A stretch of 37,517 bases of DNA, taken from the NCBI RefSeq assembly GCF_018785315.1, contig NZ_WQPN01000043.1, forward strand, positions 1 to 37,517, read 5' to 3'. How positions within the stretch are numbered: position 1 is the stretch's first letter; every line of letters starts with the position of its first letter. Positions 7,674 through 14,583 of this stretch are shown piece after piece. Under the pieces are notes generated by a model that made no database searches, was not told the DNA's origin, and worked only from the letters and a program-made list of their open reading frames with translations. Origin of the DNA: Clostridium sp. MCC353. Its GTDB lineage: Bacteria > Bacillota > Clostridia > Lachnospirales > Lachnospiraceae. A program made the translations under genes and the position numbers.

Positions 7674-8672
7674 ATGAATACACGTCAACTTACTTATATT
7701 ATAGCAATTGCGGAAAAGGAAAGTTTATCCGGCGCCGCCGCCGAACTGGGCGTTTCCCAGCCTGCCCTGAGCAAATATCTGGCTGATCTGGAAAAGGAAC
7801 TGAATACGGAACTCTTTCTGAGGCATAAAAAAAAGCTGCTGCTCACTGCGGCCGGGCGGATCTACGTGGATGCAGCTAAAAAGATCGTATCCGTAAAAGA
7901 ACAGACCTATCAAACCATTTCGTCCCTGTCCAGAGAATATAAAGGGACGATCACAGTCGGCGCTACCCCCCTCAGGGGTTCCATTGCCATTGCCCGCATA
8001 TTTCCATTTTTTTGTAAACGCTATCCCAACATCAATATTGCCATAAAAGAAAGTTATATGGCCGGTCTCAGGCAGGCAGTGATCGATCAATCGGTGGATA
8101 TTGCCCTGGGCACCTGCATTGACTTAGACAGTCCTGACATTCTCCATATCTCGGCTTGCGAAGAAGACCTTGTGCTGGGCGTACCGGTTTTCCATCATCT
8201 GGCTCCAACCGCCAGCAGGGATCTGGATCATTTGACCACGGTTGATATCAGGGAATTTAAAGACAGCCCGTTTCTCATGGGAGGCAGAGGTTCCACTATA
8301 CGGACTCTGGCCGACAGCATTTTTAAGCAAACCCATATGAACCCTACCGTTGTCTATGAATCCAACAATAACCTGGTGCTGCTCAACATGATACAGAGCG
8401 GGGCTGGCGTATGTCTGCTGCCGAAATCCGCCATGAAGCCTTCGGACCACATTGTCTATTTTTCCATAAGACCCCGGTACTTTCTGAACCTTTCCATCAT
8501 GTTTCCGAAAAACCATGTACTGAGTGAGGAGGAGCGCTACCTGACCGCCCTTGTGCTGGCAAGCGACTGCAATCATCCCAGATACCGGCTCAATCCCACC
8601 CCTATGGCAAAACAGATCATGGATGAATTTCCCATGCCGGAATTTACGGATGAATTTCCATTTACATTTTGA
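7674..8672 (+). CDS. LysR family transcriptional regulator (divergent from tctCBA)
   Basis: A 332-residue LysR-type regulator. The N-terminal winged helix is clear: LTYIIAIAEKESLSGAAAEL followed by GVSQPALSKYLADLEKELN, then a linker helix and a two-lobed effector domain beginning near residue 90 (GTITVGATPLRGS). The ATG at 7674 has GTGAGG six bases upstream; the GTG at 7662 is part of that site. It is transcribed away from tctCBA across 230 bases with a dyad, so it most likely activates the transporter operon in response to the imported acid. A second LysR gene follows on the same strand. Confidence 0.92.
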   Translation: MNTRQLTYIIAIAEKESLSGAAAELGVSQPALSKYLADLEKELNTELFLRHKKKLLLTAAGRIYVDAAKKIVSVKEQTYQTISSLSREYKGTITVGATPLRGSIAIARIFPFFCKRYPNINIAIKESYMAGLRQAVIDQSVDIALGTCIDLDSPDILHISACEEDLVLGVPVFHHLAPTASRDLDHLTTVDIREFKDSPFLMGGRGSTIRTLADSIFKQTHMNPTVVYESNNNLVLLNMIQSGAGVCLLPKSAMKPSDHIVYFSIRPRYFLNLSIMFPKNHVLSEEERYLTALVLASDCNHPRYRLNPTPMAKQIMDEFPMPEFTDEFPFTF

Positions 8673-8694
8673 GTTCTGGCATTACATATACATT

Positions 8695-8762
8695 GTCATG
8701 ATAAATGCGCCGTCATGATAAATGCGTTGTTACGATAAACGCGCTGTTATGATTAACGCGTT
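8695..8762 (+). repeat. Four tandem 17-bp repeats upstream of the second LysR gene
   Basis: Four consecutive 17-bp units run GTCATGATAAATGCGCC, GTCATGATAAATGCGTT, GTTACGATAAACGCGCT and GTTATGATTAACGCGTT. They end 27 bases before the ATG at 8790, within the leader or promoter of that gene. They could be stacked regulator sites or a slippage array. Confidence 0.75.
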
Positions 8763-8789
8763 TCAATTATAGATAGGAGAAACTGTCTT

Positions 8790-9677
8790 ATGGATACGAG
8801 AATTATTGAATATATGATCGCCATTTCCGAAGAAAAAAGCCTGAGCAAGGCGGCGGAAAAGCTTTATATCTCCCAGCCGGCCCTGAGCCAGCAGTTAAAG
8901 AAACTGGAAACCGAACTGGGGACGCCCCTGTTTACGAGGGAGAAAAACAGCCTGATTCTCACCGATGCCGGACGCGTCTATATCAACGGAGGACAGTCCA
9001 TCCTGCATATCAAACAGGAAGCGCTGAAACAACTCGATCATATGAATTACACTTCCCGGAATTTTATCCGTTTCGGATATACCCCTGTCAACGCCATAGA
9101 ATGCCTGCCCGCATTCCGGACGGAATTTCCCGACATTGAAATTTCCACCCGCCAGTTCAGCACGCCGGAAGCCAAAGAGGCATTGATCCAGGGCAGCCTG
9201 GATATTGCCGTGGTACTGACGTCTTCTCTGCAGCACGGCAGCCTGGAATTCCTGCCTTTGTGCAGGGACGAACTGCTGCTGGCCCTTCCGGCCGGACATC
9301 CGGCGGTGAAGGAGGAGCATCCGTTTAAAGATGGGTATTCCCGCCTGGCAGGGGATTATTTTATACTCGATCCCACCGGCACTTATACCAGGAATATTGA
9401 GGACCGGGCTTTGAATTCCATGGGAATCCAGCCTAAGATTCTCTGCGAAACCAACGATTACACCACGGAACGGTATATGCTGAACAGAGGATTGAGCTGC
9501 TGCTTTATCCCCAGGTTTTCCCTCCATGCGGAAGATACCTTCCGAACCTATCCCCTGGACCCGCCCCAGCCGTTTTATGTGGCGGCGGCTTATTCGAAAA
9601 ATATTATATTATCGGAACCGCTGAAGTATCTGCTGAGGCTGCTTTTGAATTTATTTGACCGGAATACCGGTAACTGA
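8790..9677 (+). CDS. LysR family transcriptional regulator (next to the MBL hydrolase)
   Basis: A 295-residue LysR-type protein. The helix-turn-helix region is EEKSLSKAAEKLYISQPALS followed by QQLKKLETELGTPLF. The effector-binding region from about residue 88 begins FIRFGYTPVNAIECLPAF, and the late segment LNRGLSCCFIPRFSL is typical of lobe I returning. The ATG at 8790 follows GGAGAA. It lies 91 bases upstream of an MBL-fold hydrolase gene on the same strand, the most likely shared unit or target. Its effector domain is only loosely similar to the LysR proteins at 7674 and 13359, so the three are not recent copies. Confidence 0.92.
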   Translation: MDTRIIEYMIAISEEKSLSKAAEKLYISQPALSQQLKKLETELGTPLFTREKNSLILTDAGRVYINGGQSILHIKQEALKQLDHMNYTSRNFIRFGYTPVNAIECLPAFRTEFPDIEISTRQFSTPEAKEALIQGSLDIAVVLTSSLQHGSLEFLPLCRDELLLALPAGHPAVKEEHPFKDGYSRLAGDYFILDPTGTYTRNIEDRALNSMGIQPKILCETNDYTTERYMLNRGLSCCFIPRFSLHAEDTFRTYPLDPPQPFYVAAAYSKNIILSEPLKYLLRLLLNLFDRNTGN

Positions 9678-9768
9678 TATTGCGGCAGTGGGATATTTGA
9701 TCTATACTTATTTTATTGAGCGGCATTTTGCCGATGCATAATAAACGGGTGAATTGAGGAGGTGCGTC

Positions 9769-10644
9769 ATGACATTAAAAGAAGAATACCAACAGCGGTT
9801 AAAAGATTTCGAAGAGTTAAAACATAAGTCCCACGCCCATTTATGGGTAGATCAGGTAAACCGGTATGTGGAACCGTTCCAGATATTCGGCAATCTCTAT
9901 TACGTGGGGGATAATGATATCTGCATGCATCTGATCGATACGGGAGACGGGCTTCTGCTGTGTGATGCCGGGAACTACGGGTCGGAGGGAATGCTGGTAA
10001 ACGCCATTTGGGAAGCCGGTTTTAACCCCCATGATATCCGCTGGATCATCCTGTCCCATGCCCATGTCGACCATATGGGCTGTGCGGAATTTTTCCGTAA
10101 AATGTATGGATGCAAAATCTATATAGGGGCTCCCGATGCGCAGTCGATGAAAGACGCCCCGGAGCTGACTTTGGTTCAGAGAAGTTCCAACATCAGCCAT
10201 CATCTATTTGAACCAGATGAGGTCATAAATGACGGAGATGTTCTCACTTTCGGCAATACCACCATAGAATTCTTTCTGGTTCCGGGACATACCATAGGAA
10301 CTCTGGCCTATTTTTTCCATGTAAGCGACGGCAGCCGGACGCTTCGGGCCGGTTACTACGGTGGATTCGGGTTCAATACGCTGACAAAGGCTTATTTAAC
10401 AGAAATCGGCGATCCTGAACTTCAGATGCGCAAAACCTATTTGGAATCGCTCAGCAAGGTGAGAGACCAGAAGGTGGATATTTACCTGGGAAATCATACG
10501 GATAATAACCGGGTTTTGGAGAAGCGGAAACAGATGCTTGAAAAACCGGACGTGAATCCGTTTATTGATGATACTGAGTGGGGATCTTATTTGGATAAGA
10601 AGAGGGCGGATCTTTTGGCTTTTATGGAAGATCCGAATAATTAG
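9769..10644 (+). CDS. MBL-fold metallo-hydrolase, subclass B3-like
   Basis: A 291-residue metallo-beta-lactamase-fold hydrolase. The zinc motif HAHVDH is at 97-102, a further ligand lies in PGHTIGT (His174), and a late histidine sits in GNHTDNN (about 243). This spacing is like subclass B3 enzymes. No signal peptide is seen, whereas true B3 beta-lactamases are exported, so a cytoplasmic lactonase or thioesterase-like role is more likely than antibiotic hydrolysis. The ATG at 9769 is preceded by AGGAGG; the longer frame starting at TTG 9754 runs through that site. It is followed by a hairpin at 10648-10682. Confidence 0.85.
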   Translation: MTLKEEYQQRLKDFEELKHKSHAHLWVDQVNRYVEPFQIFGNLYYVGDNDICMHLIDTGDGLLLCDAGNYGSEGMLVNAIWEAGFNPHDIRWIILSHAHVDHMGCAEFFRKMYGCKIYIGAPDAQSMKDAPELTLVQRSSNISHHLFEPDEVINDGDVLTFGNTTIEFFLVPGHTIGTLAYFFHVSDGSRTLRAGYYGGFGFNTLTKAYLTEIGDPELQMRKTYLESLSKVRDQKVDIYLGNHTDNNRVLEKRKQMLEKPDVNPFIDDTEWGSYLDKKRADLLAFMEDPNN

Positions 10645-10647
10645 AAT

Positions 10648-10682
10648 AACTGCCGTTAGGCATCTGGCTTTGCACGGCAGTT
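10648..10682 (+). terminator. Hairpin after the MBL gene
   Basis: A perfect 9-bp stem, AACTGCCGT with ACGGCAGTT, starts four bases past the stop codon. The T-tract after it is short (TTCTTTG), so termination strength is uncertain. From here to the inverted repeat at 11081 (about 400 bases) I see no gene or RNA. Confidence 0.5.
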
Positions 10683-11080
10683 CTTTGAATGTGGATTACG
10701 ACTAGTCTGATGAAAAAGGGCTGCCTCCTGCATTGGCGAACCCCGGCCCTGGGCTTGGCCGGACGGCCTCCCCCGTTTCTTGCTGGTTTTCTCTGGCTTA
10801 AGGGATTAAATACAATTTTATGAATTGTAAGTAAATTTAACAACAGACATCGAGGTATATTCGTAGAAATCTTCATATTTATAGTTTAAATGTCCGGAGC
10901 AGAAATTGGTATTAACTGATATCCCCTATTCCTGTTCTCTCATGTCATTTATACCGAATTTTCATATCATTTCCGCCATAATCGACATTAATAACTAAAT
11001 TCCATCCCTGCCAAACTCTTCTTTGCTTTTTTACTCCTCTCCCCTAAAATCTTTTATTACCCCAGTTCAGGCTGTGCACA

Positions 11081-11386
11081 GCCGTGAAGAAGGCGAGGGG
11101 GAACCGGGGCGGACTGACGATGGGGTAAGGGATTGGGGATCGTATGCAGGCCCTTAGATATACTTGGTCTTCAAGGACGGAAAAAAGCAGGTAGAAACTG
11201 AATTCCGAATCAGTTTCTAAGGCGCCCTCTGAGAGGTAAAGTTCATAAAAAGTTTACCTCGAATGGGCGCCGCCCTGCTTTTTTCCGTTCTTGAGGACCT
11301 AGTATATCTTAGGGCCGGAATCCAGAATCCCCAATCCCTTACCCCATCGTCAGTCCGCCCCGGTTTCCCCTCGCCTTCTTCATGGC
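11081..11386. repeat. Giant forked inverted repeat 2 (about 110-bp arms)
   Basis: Arms at about 11081-11191 and 11274-11386 pair almost throughout, with a mismatched patch near 11140-11150. The tip carries two separate hairpins: a 10-bp stem at 11192-11201 with 11210-11219, and a two-step stem at 11221-11227 with 11265-11271 enclosing 11233-11240 with 11253-11260. The outer ends are AGCCGTG and CATGGCGTTAC, nearly the same as repeat 1, although the arm sequences are otherwise different. It lies between the convergent MBL and UxaA genes, 54 bases past the UxaA stop. Confidence 0.9.
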
Positions 11387-11440
11387 GTTACTCACGCAAC
11401 TAAATAAAGATTTCCCGGATTTTTCCTATGTATCACCCGC

Positions 11441-12964
11441 TTATGCCAGCACTCCGATCTGCCACGGCACATATTCATCATAACCAATTCCCAGTTCTTC
11501 GCTCTTGCTCTTTTCTCCTGAAGCTACGCGGATCAATTTTTCAAATATAATTTGTCCCATCTCATCCAGATTCTTCTCTCCGTCAATGACCATACCACAG
11601 TTGATATCCATATCATCGATCAGATTCTTATACATATCTGAATTGGATGCCAATTTCACAGTCGGGCAGTGTACGGCTCCATAGCAGGAACCACGGCCGG
11701 TTGTAAATGCGCAGAGTGTAGCTCCTGCAGCAAATTCACCGGTTACGGATACAGGATCGTATCCTGGGCTGTCCATGATAACCAGGCCTTTTTCTTTCAC
11801 TCGCTCCGCGTACTGGTAGAACGCATTCACCGGCGTACTTCCGCCTTTTTTCGCTCCGCCAAGGGATTTCTCCAGAACGTTGGCTAATCCGCCCTTGTTG
11901 TTGCCCGGGCTCACTTTACCGTTGATCTGGCAGTCACGCCCTTTGTTGTATTCCAGCCACCAGTTCAGGCGGTCAACGAATTTCTGTCCGATTTCCGGTG
12001 TTTTGGCACGGCATGTCAATGTATGTTCTACGCCGAATAATTCGGTTATTTCAGCTAAAATTGCGGTTCCGCCGTTCTTAACAAGCAGATCCACCGCTTT
12101 TCCCAGGGCCGGGTTTGCCGACAAACCGGAAAATCCGTCCGATCCGCCGCACTGCAGGGCCAGTACCAGGTGTTCTACGGAAACCGGTTCTCTCTTTACC
12201 TGGTTTGCGATTTCAAGCATTTCATAGACGGCCTGGATTCCCAGTTTAACCGCTTTGGTGGTTCCGCCCACTTCCTGCATCACCAGCCTTCTCATCATAG
12301 GGCCTTCCACAAGGCCTTCCTGTTCGAACATTCCGTCGATGTTATTTCTCTCACATCCTAATGCGCAGACAAGAGCGCCTGCAATATTAGGGTTCACGCA
12401 GTGGCCTGAAATGGTCCGGCGCAGAAGGTCCATGGCCTCCCCTGTCATTTCCATTCCGCATCCGATGCCGGTGATAAATGGAATCACCCCGTCCACATTT
12501 GGATATGCTTTCATCACTTCAGGGGTAAAATGATTGGCAATTCTTCTGGCCACCGTTCCGGCACAGTTTCCGGCCACTGGGATGGCGATGAAGTTTCTGG
12601 TAGCAACCCGTCCGTCTTCCCGAACGATGCCCATAAATGTGGGGCGGTCCTTTTCAGGAACCAGCTCTACCGGTTTGTAGTCTCTGGAAAATGCATAGTC
12701 TTTGTCCACTTCATCAAACAGGATGTTGTGGCTGTGCATCATGGTTCCCGGCTCCGTATCTTCCGCCGCATAGCCGATCACCGTATTGTATTTCTTAACG
12801 GCCTCCCCTTTTTTAATGAATCTGGCCGCCACCTTATAGCCGGACGGAACTTCCATCCGTGTTGTGATTCCCTCTTCCGGTATCTCCACTCCTGCCGCTA
12901 TGTCATGACGGGCTACCACCACGTTATCGTGTTCATCCAAACGAATAATCGGACATAATCCCAT
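11441..12964 (-). CDS. UxaA family dehydratase (altronate/galactarate type) with SAF domain
   Basis: A 507-residue enzyme of the altronate/D-galactarate dehydratase family, which removes water from a sugar acid to give a 2-keto-3-deoxy acid. The N-terminal SAF domain covers about 1-90 (HDNVVVARHDIAAGVEIPEE). The catalytic region begins VREDGRVATRNFIAIP near 114 and has the cysteine-bearing blocks GIGCGMEMTG (about 167) and CALGCERN (about 200), the presumed iron ligands, then CGGSDGFSGLSANPA. SAF and catalytic parts are in one chain, as in E. coli UxaA and GarD. The ATG at 12964 follows GGAGAGGG. A LysR gene is divergent across 394 bases. Which sugar acid is used cannot be decided. Confidence 0.9.
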   Translation of the reverse strand: MGLCPIIRLDEHDNVVVARHDIAAGVEIPEEGITTRMEVPSGYKVAARFIKKGEAVKKYNTVIGYAAEDTEPGTMMHSHNILFDEVDKDYAFSRDYKPVELVPEKDRPTFMGIVREDGRVATRNFIAIPVAGNCAGTVARRIANHFTPEVMKAYPNVDGVIPFITGIGCGMEMTGEAMDLLRRTISGHCVNPNIAGALVCALGCERNNIDGMFEQEGLVEGPMMRRLVMQEVGGTTKAVKLGIQAVYEMLEIANQVKREPVSVEHLVLALQCGGSDGFSGLSANPALGKAVDLLVKNGGTAILAEITELFGVEHTLTCRAKTPEIGQKFVDRLNWWLEYNKGRDCQINGKVSPGNNKGGLANVLEKSLGGAKKGGSTPVNAFYQYAERVKEKGLVIMDSPGYDPVSVTGEFAAGATLCAFTTGRGSCYGAVHCPTVKLASNSDMYKNLIDDMDINCGMVIDGEKNLDEMGQIIFEKLIRVASGEKSKSEELGIGYDEYVPWQIGVLA

Positions 12965-13032
12965 AGTTTCCCTCTCCTTTTCTCCGCATATACCGGGAAC
13001 ATATCTGATCCCGGCTCCTCTTTGTTATTTTC

Positions 13033-13062
13033 AGTATAACAATCCGGGGCTGTAAAATCCAA
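13033..13062 (-). promoter_or_regulatory. Candidate promoter of the UxaA-family gene
   Basis: On the minus strand TTGGAT (13057-13062), an 18-bp spacer and TATACT (13033-13038) stand about 70 bases upstream of the start. A short dyad, CCGGGA with TCCCGG, is present in the leader (about 12993-13014). Confidence 0.45.
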
Positions 13063-13149
13063 TATTTAAAATTGATGTTTGGAATCGAAAAAATCGATAA
13101 TGCACAGACTTTGCTTGCAACTGGGCTTTAAGTTATATATAATTGAGAT

Positions 13150-13301
13150 ATAACAGTTCAGGACGGCGGGAAAATCGGTGAAGAAAGGCGCGGCAAGCTC
13201 GCTTGTAAGCACCTTTCTTCACCGATTTTCCCATCGGATGAACATCCGATGCTTCTTGACCAGCTTTTTCGGTCAAGAAGATACGCCGGCCTAAATATTA
13301 C
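13150..13301 (+). repeat. Cloverleaf-like palindromic element, copy 1
   Basis: This roughly 150-bp unit opens with TAACAGTTCAGGACGGCG and closes with CGCCGGCC then a decayed TAAATATTAC. Inside are three hairpins in order. The first is a perfect 21-bp stem (GGGAAAATCGGTGAAGAAAG and complement) with a loop containing CAAGCTCGCTTGTAAGCA. The second is CATCGGATG-AA-CATCCGATG. The third is CTTCTTGACC with GGTCAAGAAG. It lies between the UxaA gene and its divergent LysR gene. Related copies lie at 34595-34745 and 36020-36102. Confidence 0.85.
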
Positions 13302-13358
13302 CATTGAGATAATCAATCATCAAATGCTGCCCGGACAGACAGCGGAATGGAGCAAACG

Positions 13359-14246
13359 ATGAATACAAAGCATATCTCCTATATCCTGGAAATAGCTGAA
13401 CAGAAAAACATCACCAAGGCGGCGGAAAAACTCTACGTTTCCCAATCCACCTTGAGCCAGTGCCTTGCCAACCTGGAAAGCGAACTGGGGACGCCGCTTT
13501 TTTACCGTTACAGCAAAGAACTGGTGCCCACGCCGGCGGGCTTATGCTACTTGGAAGGCGCCAGGCAGATGCTGGAAATCAAGAAACAGGTTTACGATAA
13601 CATTGCCAAGATGACCTCCAATATGCCCTTGTCATTTACCATAGGAATTTCTTCCCAGGGAGGGCTGCGGGTATTTTCCAAGGTATCCGCTCTTTATAAG
13701 GACATCTATCCCAATGTGACGTTCAATATCATCGAAGACCACAGCCTGCCCATGATTAAAATGCTGAATGCAGGGAAATTGGACATGGCGATACTGGCGG
13801 TGGATAATACGGAACGGATTTCATCTGCTTATGAACGGCTTCTGGATGAGGAATTATTTTTGGCGTTTCCGGATACTCCGGGATTTGAAAGATATTTTAA
13901 TGATGACGGGGTTTTATGGGATACGCTGAATCAGGCTCCCTTTATTCTTTCCCCTAAAGGTACGATTATCCGTGAACTGGAGGATGTGTTGTGCAGCGCC
14001 CATAAGATACAGCCCTACGTGATCTGCGAGATCAGCAGCAAAACTGCCGTCATCTCCATGCTGTCGGAAGGGCTGGGAATTTCCCTGATTCCCCAGTCCG
14101 CGAAGAGGGAGATCGAGGGAATCAGGTACTTTTCTGTTTCACCTCAGCTTTACCGGTATCATGTGATCGCATATATGAAGAGGAAGACGCCGGAGAGGGA
14201 GAAGGAAACGTTTATACGGCTGGTGAAGGAGAATTATAATTTTTAG
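13359..14246 (+). CDS. LysR family transcriptional regulator (divergent from the UxaA-family gene)
   Basis: A 295-residue LysR regulator with the winged-helix segment QKNITKAAEKLYVSQSTLSQ and LANLESELGTPLFYRYSKEL, then an effector domain from about residue 88 (SFTIGISSQGGLRVFSK). I chose the ATG at 13359 because GGAG lies six bases upstream and the resulting MNTKHISYILEIAE start matches the neighbouring LysR at 7674; an ATG four codons earlier is possible. Being divergent from the dehydratase gene, it probably controls sugar-acid use. It converges on the all-type cluster, separated from it by a perfect 61-bp inverted repeat. Confidence 0.92.
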   Translation: MNTKHISYILEIAEQKNITKAAEKLYVSQSTLSQCLANLESELGTPLFYRYSKELVPTPAGLCYLEGARQMLEIKKQVYDNIAKMTSNMPLSFTIGISSQGGLRVFSKVSALYKDIYPNVTFNIIEDHSLPMIKMLNAGKLDMAILAVDNTERISSAYERLLDEELFLAFPDTPGFERYFNDDGVLWDTLNQAPFILSPKGTIIRELEDVLCSAHKIQPYVICEISSKTAVISMLSEGLGISLIPQSAKREIEGIRYFSVSPQLYRYHVIAYMKRKTPEREKETFIRLVKENYNF

Positions 14247-14263
14247 TTTAAGACAGTCGTGGA

Positions 14264-14397
14264 GGGATTTACCTGGGGCGTGAAGGGATTTTCGAAAAAG
14301 CCTTGAGGGGTAGGGTGAAAAAGTCTGATAATTCCAACTTTTTCACCCTACCCCTCAAGGCTTTTTCGAAAATCCCTTCACGCCCCAGGTAAATCCC
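14264..14397. repeat. Perfect 61-bp inverted repeat between convergent genes
   Basis: The arms 14264-14324 and 14337-14397 are exactly complementary over 61 bases, with a 12-base loop. It fills the gap between the LysR stop (14246) and the stop of the 58-residue gene (14407). It may act as a two-way transcription barrier, but no T-run follows on either strand, so it is not a textbook intrinsic terminator. The tip lacks the extra hairpins seen in repeats 1, 2 and 4. Confidence 0.95.
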
Positions 14398-14406
14398 AGT
14401 ATCTTC

Positions 14407-14583
14407 TCACCGCTCCGCCAGCCGGTCCAATATCTCAATCAGCCGAAGATTTCCTCCCGCCGGCGGACGCCAGTCCACATGAACGCAGGGGACCTGCTGG
14501 GAACGCACGGATTCATAAAACCCGGGCAGCCCCAGATTAATGACTTCCATTTCCTTTTCCTGTGTGATCGGTTTCTCTCTCAT
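14407..14583 (-). CDS. 58-residue protein matching the linker module of the AllF-AllG fusion
   Basis: A small gene overlapping the AllF stop by ATGA (14580-14583), the classic layout for translational coupling, with GGAGGGG upstream. The product reads MREKPITQEKEMEVINLGLP at its start, then GFYESVRSQQVPCVHVDWRP and PAGGNLRLIEIL. This matches the segment between the AllF and AllG parts of the fusion encoded at 23827-26826 (VINVGVEGFKESVRKHGG then SWKPAAGGN) in position and sequence. It therefore looks like a freestanding version of that module, perhaps bridging separate AllF and AllG subunits. Function is inferred; the match and the coupling are seen directly. Confidence 0.85.
   Translation of the reverse strand: MREKPITQEKEMEVINLGLPGFYESVRSQQVPCVHVDWRPPAGGNLRLIEILDRLAER

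Noticed and set aside
9769-10644. MBL-fold gene as an antibiotic-resistance beta-lactamase
   Set aside because: The zinc motif fits, but there is no signal peptide and the context is metabolic, so I keep only the general hydrolase call.
10685-11080. Possible small gene or RNA between the MBL gene and inverted repeat 2
   Set aside because: Short frames here show no family resemblance, no good start site and no clear secondary structure.
12990-13016. Riboswitch-like leader before the UxaA-family gene
   Set aside because: Only one short dyad is visible, with no recognised aptamer core.
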